This document shows positions 1-5,817 of a stretch of 6,618 nt of DNA, one piece after another. Position 1 is the stretch's first letter. Each line of letters opens with the position of its first letter. Under the pieces are notes generated by a model. It saw only the letters and a program-made list of their open reading frames with translations, was not told the origin of the DNA and did no database searches. This DNA is from Burkholderiales bacterium (GTDB lineage: Bacteria; Pseudomonadota; Gammaproteobacteria; Burkholderiales; SG8-39): the NCBI GenBank assembly GCA_919902965.1, contig CAKKSJ010000477.1, positions 1 to 6,618 of the forward strand. Direction: 5' to 3'. Position numbers and translations under genes: made by a program.

Positions 1-278
1 GGCGGTGCAGCCGGCGTGACCGATGCCGCCGGCGGGGCAGTCGCAGCAGGCGCTTCCGCGCTGGTTCCGGCGGGCTTGATTCCAATGGGTTTGACCTGGG
101 TCGCATATGCCAGGGGAGTCACCACGGATCTGGGCATGATCTGATATGCCACCCAGGCAACCCAGGCGATGACTAGCAGTATAAGTCCGGCGATAATTCG
201 CCAAAACAACTCCCAGTCTTTGCGCACACGCGGTTCCGCCGTGGCAACACCCCGCTCCTGCTGCTTGGTCTGACTCAT
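1..278 (-). CDS. Partial unrecognised single-pass membrane protein (5' end only)
   Basis: An open frame starts at ATG 278-276 and runs without a stop off the left edge, giving 92 complete codons. I do not recognise the family. The N-terminus (MSQTKQQERG, residues 1-10) and residues 11-23 are polar and charged, so presumably cytoplasmic. Residues 24-48 form one strong, Trp-rich membrane segment (core RIIAGLILLVIAWVAWVAY). About 20 ordinary residues follow, then a Pro/Ala-rich linker from residue 69 to the edge, as in anchored envelope proteins whose folded domain lies further on. It lies 125 bases downstream of the Wzc-like kinase on the same strand, so a role in polysaccharide export or assembly is plausible but is only inferred from position. 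The start is the only good Met; upstream bases show no clear Shine-Dalgarno. The gap 279-403 has no convincing terminator (only a 5-bp stem near 327-341), so co-transcription with the kinase is possible. Confidence 0.65.
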   Translation of the reverse strand, partial: MSQTKQQERGVATAEPRVRKDWELFWRIIAGLILLVIAWVAWVAYQIMPRSVVTPLAYATQVKPIGIKPAGTSAEAPAATAPPAASVTPAAP

Positions 279-403
279 CTTATTGTCCAACCCTGGCTTG
301 GCGGCAAGGGCCAAAGTGACGCCTGTCTCTTTGGGAGAGATCCTGCGACCGGAATCCGGCTCGCGGAACTCGATTCATGCGTATATTACATCAGATAGGC
401 AGC

Positions 404-2683
404 TCACCCTGTGGTCTTGACGGCAGCGGCCTGTGTCGCCCCGCCCGGCTTGGTGTCGTCCACCTGGCCGTAATGCCGGTAGTAGCGGCCACCATAGCCC
501 CTGTACTCGCCGTAGTACTTGCTCGCCTTGTCTACGTCGAGTTGATTGAGCACCACGCCCAGGCCGACAAGAGCCGGTTCGTTGAGGCGTTTTAGCCGCG
601 TCAGGCCATGGCGAGCCAGCGGATACGGCGTCTTGTCGGCCCTCACCACATACAGGACTGAAGTGGCGAATTGCGACAGCACCAGCGCATCGCTGACAAC
701 CTGAATCGGCGGACTGTCAATGACAATCACGTCGAACGCCTGTTTCAAGGACTGCATCACTTCCGCAAAGCGATGCGACGACAGCAGTTCCAGGGGGTTG
801 AGTGGCACCCGGCCCGACTGCAACACCCACAGATTCGAGTCCTCGGCCGGATAGACACACTCGTCCAGCGGCGCGCTGCCGGCGACGAGTTCGGACAGCC
901 CCGCCCGGCGCGGGTCTCCCCCTATCGTTCGCGCGATTTTCGGCCGCCGCATGTCGGCTTCCACCAGCAAGGTCTTCTTGATCTGCGAGAACGCGAACGC
1001 CAGATTGCACGCAACCGTAGTCTTGCCTTCCTCAGGCAGCGAAGAGGTCAACAGCACGACCTTTTGCGCCGAATCAATTCCTGAAAGCATCAAATCGCTG
1101 CGGATGCTGCGTATGCCCTCGGCAAACGGGCTTTGATTGTCGTCCATAAACATGCGTTCGATCGCCGCACCTGGCAGGACCTTCATGCGCGGCAGCACGC
1201 CGACCGCCTTGGTTTCGAGCTTGGATTCGACCTCGTGGCTCGTCTTGACCGTGACGTCAAGCTGCGCCAGCAGCAGCGCGATAGCCACTGAGACTGCCAG
1301 CGCCACCAGCATGGCGGTAGCGACGATATTGCGCTTGTTCGGCCCGTACGGCGACTTGGGCAGCTGTGCGGCGTCGATCACGCGTGCGATCGCAGAAGGC
1401 ACGTCGCCAGTGTTCGTCTCCTTGGCCCGCTGCGTGAACAGATCGTAGAGTTGGCGATTGGAACCCACTTCGCGCTCCAGCCGGGCGAGCGTAAATTCCT
1501 TGCGATTGTATTCCTGGCTCTCCACCTTGGCCCGCGCGAGGGCGCGTTCCAGTGAAGCCTGGTTCGCCTTGGCGACCTCGTATTCCTTCAATACGGTTTC
1601 GATCACGATTTCGACCTGGCGCCGCAGGTTGTCTTTCACCGCCTTGAGGTCCGACTGCGCGGAGACCATCCTCGGGTGTTCCGGCCCGTAGCGCTTGGAG
1701 GCCTCGCTCACCCTTCTCGCGGCTTCGGCCTCGGCTTCCTTGAAGCGCGCCACCACGGGATTGTTCTGCACTACGGACAGCGATTCCAGCCGCGCCGCAG
1801 AGGGCCCCTGCTGCGCGACCTTCACCTGGTTGTAGCGCGCCTCTGCTTCCTGCCGTTTCCTGCGCGCATCGTCCAGCGCCGTCTCCAGTTCCTCCAGCTG
1901 ACGAATTACCCCGGAAACCGCGACGCCCTTGGCGACGACGATTCTCTCCCGCTCGCGAAAATTCTGCAGCGCTTGTTCCGATTCATTGAGTTTTTGCTTT
2001 AAATCCACCGCCTGGTCGCGCAGGAATGCCATCGAGCGCCGTGTCGTTTCACCGCGCTGTTCCAGATCCGAGACAATGTAAATCATCGCCAGCGTGTTCG
2101 GCACGCGCTCGGCGAGCGTCGGGTCATGCGAATCGAAACTCAGCTTGACCAGCTGCGTATTGCGCACCGGCTGCAGGTTGATGCCCGCCATCACCTGCGA
2201 GGTCACGCTCTCGACGAGATCCTCCTCGTTCGGCACGACGACGGGCTTGACGGCTGGGAGAAACTGCGCCGGCACCCATTCCGCATACCAGGGTTTGTGC
2301 TGCTGGCGCGGGTCGTATTCCGGATGCCTGGTCAGGCGCATCGTGCGCACCAGTCTTTCGGCGTACTCGCGCGACTTGATGATTTCGTACTGCGTCAGGA
2401 AATAATCGCGCGGCGTGCCATTGAAAGCTTCGAAGATCTCCTGGCTCGAAACTATCTTCGGCTTGCCCGTTTCGACCATCATGGTCGCGGTGGATCGATA
2501 AATCGGCCGCAGGCTGGAGGCATACATGGCCGCCAGCATGCCCACCGCGATCACGACCATGAGTATGCCCCACTTGTAGCGGTTGACCGTGCGCAGATAG
2601 CGCACTACGTCGGGAGGGGGTGGTTCTCCGTCGAGCGGCGAGAAAGCGGGCAGTTGCGGATCCCGGTTCGAGATTCTATCCAT
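404..2683 (-). CDS. Wzc/GumC-like polysaccharide chain-length determinant and tyrosine autokinase (BY-kinase)
   Basis: This 759-residue inner-membrane protein would control polymer length and export of a capsule or exopolysaccharide by cycles of tyrosine autophosphorylation. In order: a cytoplasmic Pro-rich N-tail, membrane segment 1 (about 37-55), a Wzz-type periplasmic domain, long charged helical stretches with coiled-coil character (about 215-400), a GNVR-like segment (396-423), a Pro-containing stretch (441-448) and membrane segment 2 (about 452-473). The C-terminal kinase has Walker A SSLPEEGKTTVACN (547-560, Lys554), Walker A' LLVEADMRRP (572-581) and Walker B VIVIDSPP (652-659). Seven tyrosines lie between 723 and 738, the usual autophosphorylation cluster, followed by a 21-residue tail. 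Walker A' has Glu575 where BY-kinases normally have Asp. The next Met is residue 42, inside the membrane segment, so ATG 2683 is the sensible start, although no clear Shine-Dalgarno precedes it. Length fits fused proteobacterial kinases. It appears to be first in a leftward operon; no Wza or phosphatase gene is in view. The family is secure; the exact polymer is unknown. Confidence 0.95.
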   Translation of the reverse strand: MDRISNRDPQLPAFSPLDGEPPPPDVVRYLRTVNRYKWGILMVVIAVGMLAAMYASSLRPIYRSTATMMVETGKPKIVSSQEIFEAFNGTPRDYFLTQYEIIKSREYAERLVRTMRLTRHPEYDPRQQHKPWYAEWVPAQFLPAVKPVVVPNEEDLVESVTSQVMAGINLQPVRNTQLVKLSFDSHDPTLAERVPNTLAMIYIVSDLEQRGETTRRSMAFLRDQAVDLKQKLNESEQALQNFRERERIVVAKGVAVSGVIRQLEELETALDDARRKRQEAEARYNQVKVAQQGPSAARLESLSVVQNNPVVARFKEAEAEAARRVSEASKRYGPEHPRMVSAQSDLKAVKDNLRRQVEIVIETVLKEYEVAKANQASLERALARAKVESQEYNRKEFTLARLEREVGSNRQLYDLFTQRAKETNTGDVPSAIARVIDAAQLPKSPYGPNKRNIVATAMLVALAVSVAIALLLAQLDVTVKTSHEVESKLETKAVGVLPRMKVLPGAAIERMFMDDNQSPFAEGIRSIRSDLMLSGIDSAQKVVLLTSSLPEEGKTTVACNLAFAFSQIKKTLLVEADMRRPKIARTIGGDPRRAGLSELVAGSAPLDECVYPAEDSNLWVLQSGRVPLNPLELLSSHRFAEVMQSLKQAFDVIVIDSPPIQVVSDALVLSQFATSVLYVVRADKTPYPLARHGLTRLKRLNEPALVGLGVVLNQLDVDKASKYYGEYRGYGGRYYRHYGQVDDTKPGGATQAAAVKTTG

Positions 2684-2754
2684 CAGATTCGGCCATGCCC
2701 ATTCATTGCGTGCGCAGTATACACCTCTGCAATTTACAGTATTCCTTAATTCTT

Positions 2755-2782
2755 ACAATAGCCTGCAGTGTTTATTTGACAA
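2755..2782 (-). promoter_or_regulatory. Candidate sigma-70 promoter for the kinase operon
   Basis: Read on the minus strand, TTGTCA (2782-2777, 5 of 6 matches to the -35 consensus) is followed after 16 bases by TATTGT (2760-2755, 4 of 6 matches to the -10 consensus), in an AT-rich island. Transcription would begin near 2748 and leave a leader of about 65 bases before the ATG at 2683. A second -10-like TATACT (2721-2716) lies closer to the gene but has no matching -35. This is a prediction from sequence only. Confidence 0.35.
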
Positions 2783-3060
2783 AGTTTTACACATCGGTTT
2801 CGACGCTTCCGGCGGGTGTGCAGACTCTGGGCCAGCAACGCCTCAGTGCCCCTCAAAAAAACCGCAAACCTTTTCAGTGATATAGCCCTCCAAGACGATT
2901 CCCAGCCGTCCGGCAGCCAGAGTATCTGCATTGTCCCGGGACGCTCCGTTCGGTGGCGCACCTAGACCCGGTCCCCGCGCGTAATTTCGCCGGAAATCCG
3001 GATTCGACGAGTTTTTGCAGGGCGCAAAAGCCGTCTGCCGCCGTCGGCTGGTATCATAGT

Positions 3061-3069
3061 GTGTATACT
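3061..3069 (+). promoter_or_regulatory. Candidate -10 region for the Nudix gene (GTGTATACT)
   Basis: TATACT at 3064-3069 matches the -10 consensus at 5 of 6 positions and lies 24 bases before the ATG at 3093, which would give a leader of roughly 17 bases. No recognisable -35 lies at 16-18 bases upstream, so an activator or another sigma factor would be needed, or the match is chance. The same 9-mer occurs on the minus strand at 2724-2716 before the kinase gene. Confidence 0.25.
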
Positions 3070-3092
3070 TCAGCTTACCGGCCCTCGCCCCG

Positions 3093-3629
3093 ATGAAATT
3101 CTGCCCCAACTGCGGCGCCAGCGTGGTCCTCAAGATACCCGCGGGCGACAGCTTCCCGCGCCATGTATGCGAGGACTGCGCCACCATCCATTACTCGAAT
3201 CCGAAAATGGTCATCGGCTGCATCCCGGAGTGGGAAAGCAAAATCCTGCTGTGCAAGCGCGCGATAGAGCCACGCCTGGGCTGCTGGACGCCGCCTGCGG
3301 GCTTTATGGAAAACGGTGAAACCACTGCGGAGGGGGCGCTGCGCGAGACGCTGGAGGAAGCCAACGCCCGCGTCGAAATCGGCGATCTGTACAGCATGCT
3401 GTCAGTGCCGCAGGTCAACCAGGTGCATATTTTCTACCGCGCGCGGCTGCTCGATCTGGAGTTCTCACCCGGTGCTGAAAGCCTGGAGGTGGCGCTGTTC
3501 GAAGAAGCCGAGATTCCGTGGAAGGCGATCGCGTTCCGAACCATCTCGGCCACGCTCAGACATTACTACGAAGACCGCAAGCAGGGGCGCTACGGCTGCC
3601 ACTCAGGCGCCATTTTGCCTCTGAAATAA
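3093..3629 (+). CDS. Nudix hydrolase with N-terminal zinc ribbon
   Basis: This 178-residue cytosolic protein should cleave a nucleoside diphosphate linked to another moiety (for example ADP-ribose, FAD or NADH-type molecules); the actual substrate cannot be read from sequence. The N-terminus is a zinc ribbon with Cys4-x2-Cys7 and Cys26-x2-Cys29, matching the Nudix_N_2 type. The Nudix box follows at residues 70-92: Gly70, Glu76, Arg84-Glu85 and Glu88-Glu89 are all present, so the metal-binding core is intact. The position of the second conserved glycine is Asn91, a deviation I believe is tolerated in this zinc-ribbon subgroup. The MKFCPNCG opening is typical and supports ATG 3093 even though no Shine-Dalgarno is visible. 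It stands alone: divergent from the kinase operon and convergent with amt, with a hairpin just after its stop. A housekeeping or cofactor-turnover role is more likely than a link to polysaccharide. Confidence 0.92.
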   Translation: MKFCPNCGASVVLKIPAGDSFPRHVCEDCATIHYSNPKMVIGCIPEWESKILLCKRAIEPRLGCWTPPAGFMENGETTAEGALRETLEEANARVEIGDLYSMLSVPQVNQVHIFYRARLLDLEFSPGAESLEVALFEEAEIPWKAIAFRTISATLRHYYEDRKQGRYGCHSGAILPLK

Positions 3630-3632
3630 GCC

Positions 3633-3670
3633 CTGCTTGCAGGAGGACAAAATGCATCCTCCGCATGCAG
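3633..3670. terminator. Imperfect hairpin between convergent genes, possible bidirectional terminator
   Basis: The arms CTGC-t-TGC-a-GGAGGA (3633-3647) and TCCTCC-GCA-t-GCAG (3657-3670) pair over 13 base pairs with one mismatch and one bulged A, around a 9-base loop. The hairpin starts 3 bases after the Nudix stop and ends 33 bases before the amt stop, the expected place for a shared terminator. No T-run follows on the plus strand, and only TTATTTC follows on the minus strand, so intrinsic termination would be weak. Confidence 0.4.
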
Positions 3671-3703
3671 CCTGTCTGCGGTCGATGCAGCGCGGCTACG
3701 GCC

Positions 3704-4897
3704 TCAAATCTCCGGCGTCGCGTTAATCTTGTGTATCGAAAGGTCGGCGCCGTTGAATTCCTCCTCGGCGTCCAGACGCAGACCGACGCTCGCCTTGAGT
3801 GTACCGTAGACCAGGGTGCCACCAACCAGGGCGACCAAGATGCCGAGCGCTGTGCCTGCCAGCTGCGATAGGAAGCTCACCCCGCCCATGCCGCCCAGCG
3901 CCTTGAGGCCGAATATACCTGCCGCGATACCGCCCCAGGCACCGCAAAGCCCGTGCAGCGGCCACACGCCGAGCACGTCGTCGATCTTCCAGCGGTTCTG
4001 CGTGAGCGTGAACATGGTGACGAAAATAAAGCCCGCTACCGCGCCGACGAGCAAAGACGCGATCGGATGCATCACATCAGATCCGGCGCAAACCGCCACC
4101 AGCCCGGCGAGCGGACCGTTGTGCACGAAACCCGGGTCGTTGCGACCGGCAACCAGCGCGGCAAGCGTGCCTCCCGCCATCGCCATGAGCGAGTTCATTG
4201 CCACCAGGCCGCTCACCTTGTCCAGGGTTTGCGCCGACATCACATTGAAACCGAACCAGCCTACCGAGAGTATCCACGCACCCAGCGCGAGAAACGGAAT
4301 GCTGGAAGGCGGATGCGCGGTCATGCCCTTGCCGTCCTTGCTGTAGCGGCCGCTGCGCGCGCCCAGAAACAGCACCGCGACCAAACCGATCCAGCCGCCG
4401 ACCGCGTGCACCACGATAGAGCCGGCGAAATCGTGGAACTCCGCGCCGAACGCGGACTTGAACCAGGCTTGTATGCCGAAATGCTGGTTCCATGCGATGC
4501 CTTCGAAAAACGGATAGACGAAACCGACCAGCAGGAAAGAAGCCGCAAGCTGCGGGTAGAACCGGGCACGCTCGGCGATGCCGCCGGAGACGATGGCGGG
4601 AACCGCGCCGGCGAAAGTGAGCAGGAAAAAGAATTTCACCAGTTCGTAGCCGTTTTTTTGCGCCAGTTGTTCGGCTCCATTGAAAAAGCCCACGCCGTAG
4701 GCGATGCCATAACCGATGAAGAAATAGGCTATGGTCGATACAGAGAAATCACTGAGGATTTTTACCAGCGCATTGACCTGGTTCTTCCAGCGCACCGTGC
4801 CCAGTTCGAGAAATGCGAAGCCCGAATGCATGGCAAGCACCATAATCCCGCCTAGCAGCACAAACAGCACATCCCCGCCTGATTTGAAGCTTTCCAT
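3704..4897 (-). CDS. amt: Amt/MEP-family ammonium transporter
   Basis: This 397-residue inner-membrane protein should conduct ammonium into the cell. Hydrophobic segments span almost the whole length, consistent with the family's 11-helix fold. Pore residues can be aligned to E. coli AmtB: Phe95 (Phe107), Trp136 (Trp148), Asp156 of DFAG (Asp160), the twin histidines His164 in VVH and His315 in PLHG, and Trp214, Phe217 and Ser221 in GWFGFNVMS. The subfamily is divergent: FLELGTVRWKN (29-39) replaces the common FYGGLVR-KN, and EGIAWN (132-137) replaces AHWVWG. The C-tail (EEEFNGADLSIHK, 378-390) keeps the regulatory-tail pattern. The frame is open to an ATG at 4972, but ATG 4897 is chosen because a strong Shine-Dalgarno precedes it and the added 25 residues are polar and unlike the family. 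No glnK is adjacent. The gene is alone, convergent with the Nudix gene and divergent from aat. Nitrogen control is expected but not demonstrated. Confidence 0.95.
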   Translation of the reverse strand: MESFKSGGDVLFVLLGGIMVLAMHSGFAFLELGTVRWKNQVNALVKILSDFSVSTIAYFFIGYGIAYGVGFFNGAEQLAQKNGYELVKFFFLLTFAGAVPAIVSGGIAERARFYPQLAASFLLVGFVYPFFEGIAWNQHFGIQAWFKSAFGAEFHDFAGSIVVHAVGGWIGLVAVLFLGARSGRYSKDGKGMTAHPPSSIPFLALGAWILSVGWFGFNVMSAQTLDKVSGLVAMNSLMAMAGGTLAALVAGRNDPGFVHNGPLAGLVAVCAGSDVMHPIASLLVGAVAGFIFVTMFTLTQNRWKIDDVLGVWPLHGLCGAWGGIAAGIFGLKALGGMGGVSFLSQLAGTALGILVALVGGTLVYGTLKASVGLRLDAEEEFNGADLSIHKINATPEI

Positions 4898-4901
4898 ACC
4901 C

Positions 4902-4910
4902 CCTCCCCTT
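4902..4910 (-). promoter_or_regulatory. Strong ribosome binding site that sets the amt start
   Basis: Minus-strand AAGGGGAGG lies 4 bases upstream of the ATG at 4897. It is the strongest Shine-Dalgarno sequence in the window and decides the start against the in-frame ATG at 4972, which has none. Confidence 0.8.
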
Positions 4911-4912
4911 AA

Positions 4913-4927
4913 CTGAATACCTGAATA
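4913..4927. repeat. Tandem direct repeat CTGAATA x2 in the amt leader
   Basis: CTGAATA occurs at 4913-4919 and 4921-4927 with one base between, and a shorter CTGAA follows at 4935-4939. The repeat sits directly upstream of the amt ribosome binding site. It could be an operator half-site pair or chance. Confidence 0.4.
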
Positions 4928-4931
4928 GTTT

Positions 4932-4952
4932 GCACTGAAGGACCGGCAGTGC
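4932..4952. repeat. Inverted repeat GCACTG-N9-CAGTGC between amt and aat
   Basis: Two perfect 6-base arms (4932-4937 and 4947-4952) flank a 9-base spacer. The repeat lies between the predicted amt transcription start (about 4964) and its ATG, so it could act as an operator or as an RNA hairpin in the amt leader. The GCAC and GTGC ends resemble NtrC half-sites, but they are 13 bases apart rather than about 7, so a normal NtrC site is unlikely. Confidence 0.4.
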
Positions 4953-4970
4953 GCCCCGAACAACCCGCGC

Positions 4971-4999
4971 ATTATGTAGTTATCCTGTTGGTTTGTAAT
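4971..4999 (-). promoter_or_regulatory. Candidate sigma-70 promoter for amt
   Basis: On the minus strand ATTACA (4999-4994, 4 of 6 to the -35 consensus) and CATAAT (4976-4971, 5 of 6 to the -10 consensus) are separated by exactly 17 bases. Transcription would start near 4964 with a leader of about 67 bases. The same AT-rich bases on the plus strand include TGTAAT (4994-4999), which could serve as a -10 for aat, so the two promoters may overlap. Confidence 0.35.
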
Positions 5000-5097
5000 G
5001 TGCTAGCGTGCCGCATGTCAAAAACCGGAGACTGCGCAAGGCGAGATGGGTTGCCGCGAGCCAGGCACTGTCTCGGCGCGCGCACTGGCCTGCAAGC

Positions 5098-5817
5098 ATG
5101 ATTGCCTGGCTTGATGCCGGTCAGCCGTTTCCGCCGCTGAGCAGCGCGCTGAAGCACCCGAACGGACTGCTCGCCGCGGGCGCAGACCTGTCCCCTGGGC
5201 GCCTGCTCGCCGCTTACCGGCAGGGAATCTTTCCCTGGTATTCCGGCGACGAGCCGATTCTGTGGTGGAGCCCGGATCCGCGCATGGTGCTGATTCCGTC
5301 CGAGCTGAAAATCTCGCGCTCGCTCGCCAAGACCCTGCGCAACCGCGGTCACGAGATTCGATTCGACAGCGCTTTCGACGCCGTATTGGAGGGCTGCGCC
5401 ACACGCGGGGCGGGGCACGGCGCAACCGGGAGCAGCACCTGGATCACCGATGAAATGCGCGCCGCCTACCTGCGCCTGCACCAACTCGGTTACGCTCATT
5501 CCGCGGAGACCTGGATCGAAGGCGAACTGGCGGGAGGCTTGTACGGTGTCGCCATAGGCCGCATGTTCTACGGCGAATCCATGTTCACGCGGGTGCGAGA
5601 CGCATCCAAAATGGCGATGGTGCACCTGGTGCGGCGTCTACAGCGGCAGGGCTTCGGCATGGTCGATTGCCAGATGCATACGGCGCACCTGGCCAGCCTC
5701 GGCGCGCGCGCAATCCCGCGCAGCGAATTTTCACTTCGGCTGCAAGAGTTGGTAGACTACGCTGCGACACCAGGCAAATGGAACGTCTCTGACGCCGAAA
5801 ACGATGTCCCTGCTTAA
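5098..5817 (+). CDS. aat: Leucyl/phenylalanyl-tRNA--protein transferase
   Basis: This 239-residue cytosolic enzyme moves Leu or Phe from aminoacyl-tRNA onto proteins with N-terminal Lys or Arg, making them targets for ClpS-ClpAP (bacterial N-degron pathway). Family landmarks are all present: the start MIAWLDAGQPFPPL, PNGLLAAGADLSP (21-33), YRQGIFPWYS (40-49), WWSPDPRMVL (56-65), TWIT (114-117), FYGESMF (157-163, Glu160) and MVDCQMHTAHLASLGA (188-203), where Asp190 and Gln192 correspond to the catalytic Asp/Gln pair of the E. coli enzyme. The frame remains open to a GTG at 5008, but the 30 extra residues are very basic and unlike the family. ATG 5098 gives the usual length and N-terminus, although neither start has a good Shine-Dalgarno. 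The gene overlaps bpt by 14 bases. Confidence 0.96.
   Translation: MIAWLDAGQPFPPLSSALKHPNGLLAAGADLSPGRLLAAYRQGIFPWYSGDEPILWWSPDPRMVLIPSELKISRSLAKTLRNRGHEIRFDSAFDAVLEGCATRGAGHGATGSSTWITDEMRAAYLRLHQLGYAHSAETWIEGELAGGLYGVAIGRMFYGESMFTRVRDASKMAMVHLVRRLQRQGFGMVDCQMHTAHLASLGARAIPRSEFSLRLQELVDYAATPGKWNVSDAENDVPA

Larger units (their letters stand above)
2684..3092. other. 409-base non-coding spacer between divergent genes
   Basis: I see no convincing gene here: the open frames crossing it have atypical composition and no family signature. The left part (about 2725-2800) is clearly more AT-rich than the surrounding sequence and fits a promoter region for the leftward kinase gene. The right part is GC-rich and contains a 10-bp palindrome AATCCGGATT (2995-3004), overlapped by a small inverted repeat ATTTC-gccg-GAAAT (2984-2997). 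These could bind a regulator of the Nudix gene, but short palindromes of this kind arise by chance. The 9-mer GTGTATACT occurs near both ends, pointing outward toward each gene. Confidence 0.6.

Noticed and set aside
320..345. Terminator between the kinase gene and the downstream membrane protein
   Set aside because: The only stem is 5 bp (TCTCT/AGAGA) with no T-run, too weak to call.
2746..3187. Small minus-strand frames crossing the 409-base spacer (71 and 114 codons)
   Set aside because: No family signature or ribosome binding site, and one runs antisense into the Nudix gene's zinc ribbon; treated as chance frames.
3953..4855. 300-codon open frame on the plus strand opposite amt
   Set aside because: The product is rich in Arg, His, Glu and Gln with no domain, the pattern expected from reading antisense to a membrane protein gene.
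4924..4970. Sigma-54 promoter or NtrC site for amt
   Set aside because: No GG-N10-GC pair with the right context was found; the nearest GG and GC are 9 bases apart, and the GCAC/GTGC half-sites are 13 bases apart instead of about 7.
4898..4972. Longer amt form starting at ATG 4972
   Set aside because: No Shine-Dalgarno precedes it, the extra 25 residues are unlike Amt N-termini, and a strong ribosome binding site sits right before ATG 4897.
5046..5114. 22-codon frame (ATG 5046) overlapping the aat start
   Set aside because: It has an AAGGCGAG in front but almost no spacing to the ATG, and nothing else supports translation.
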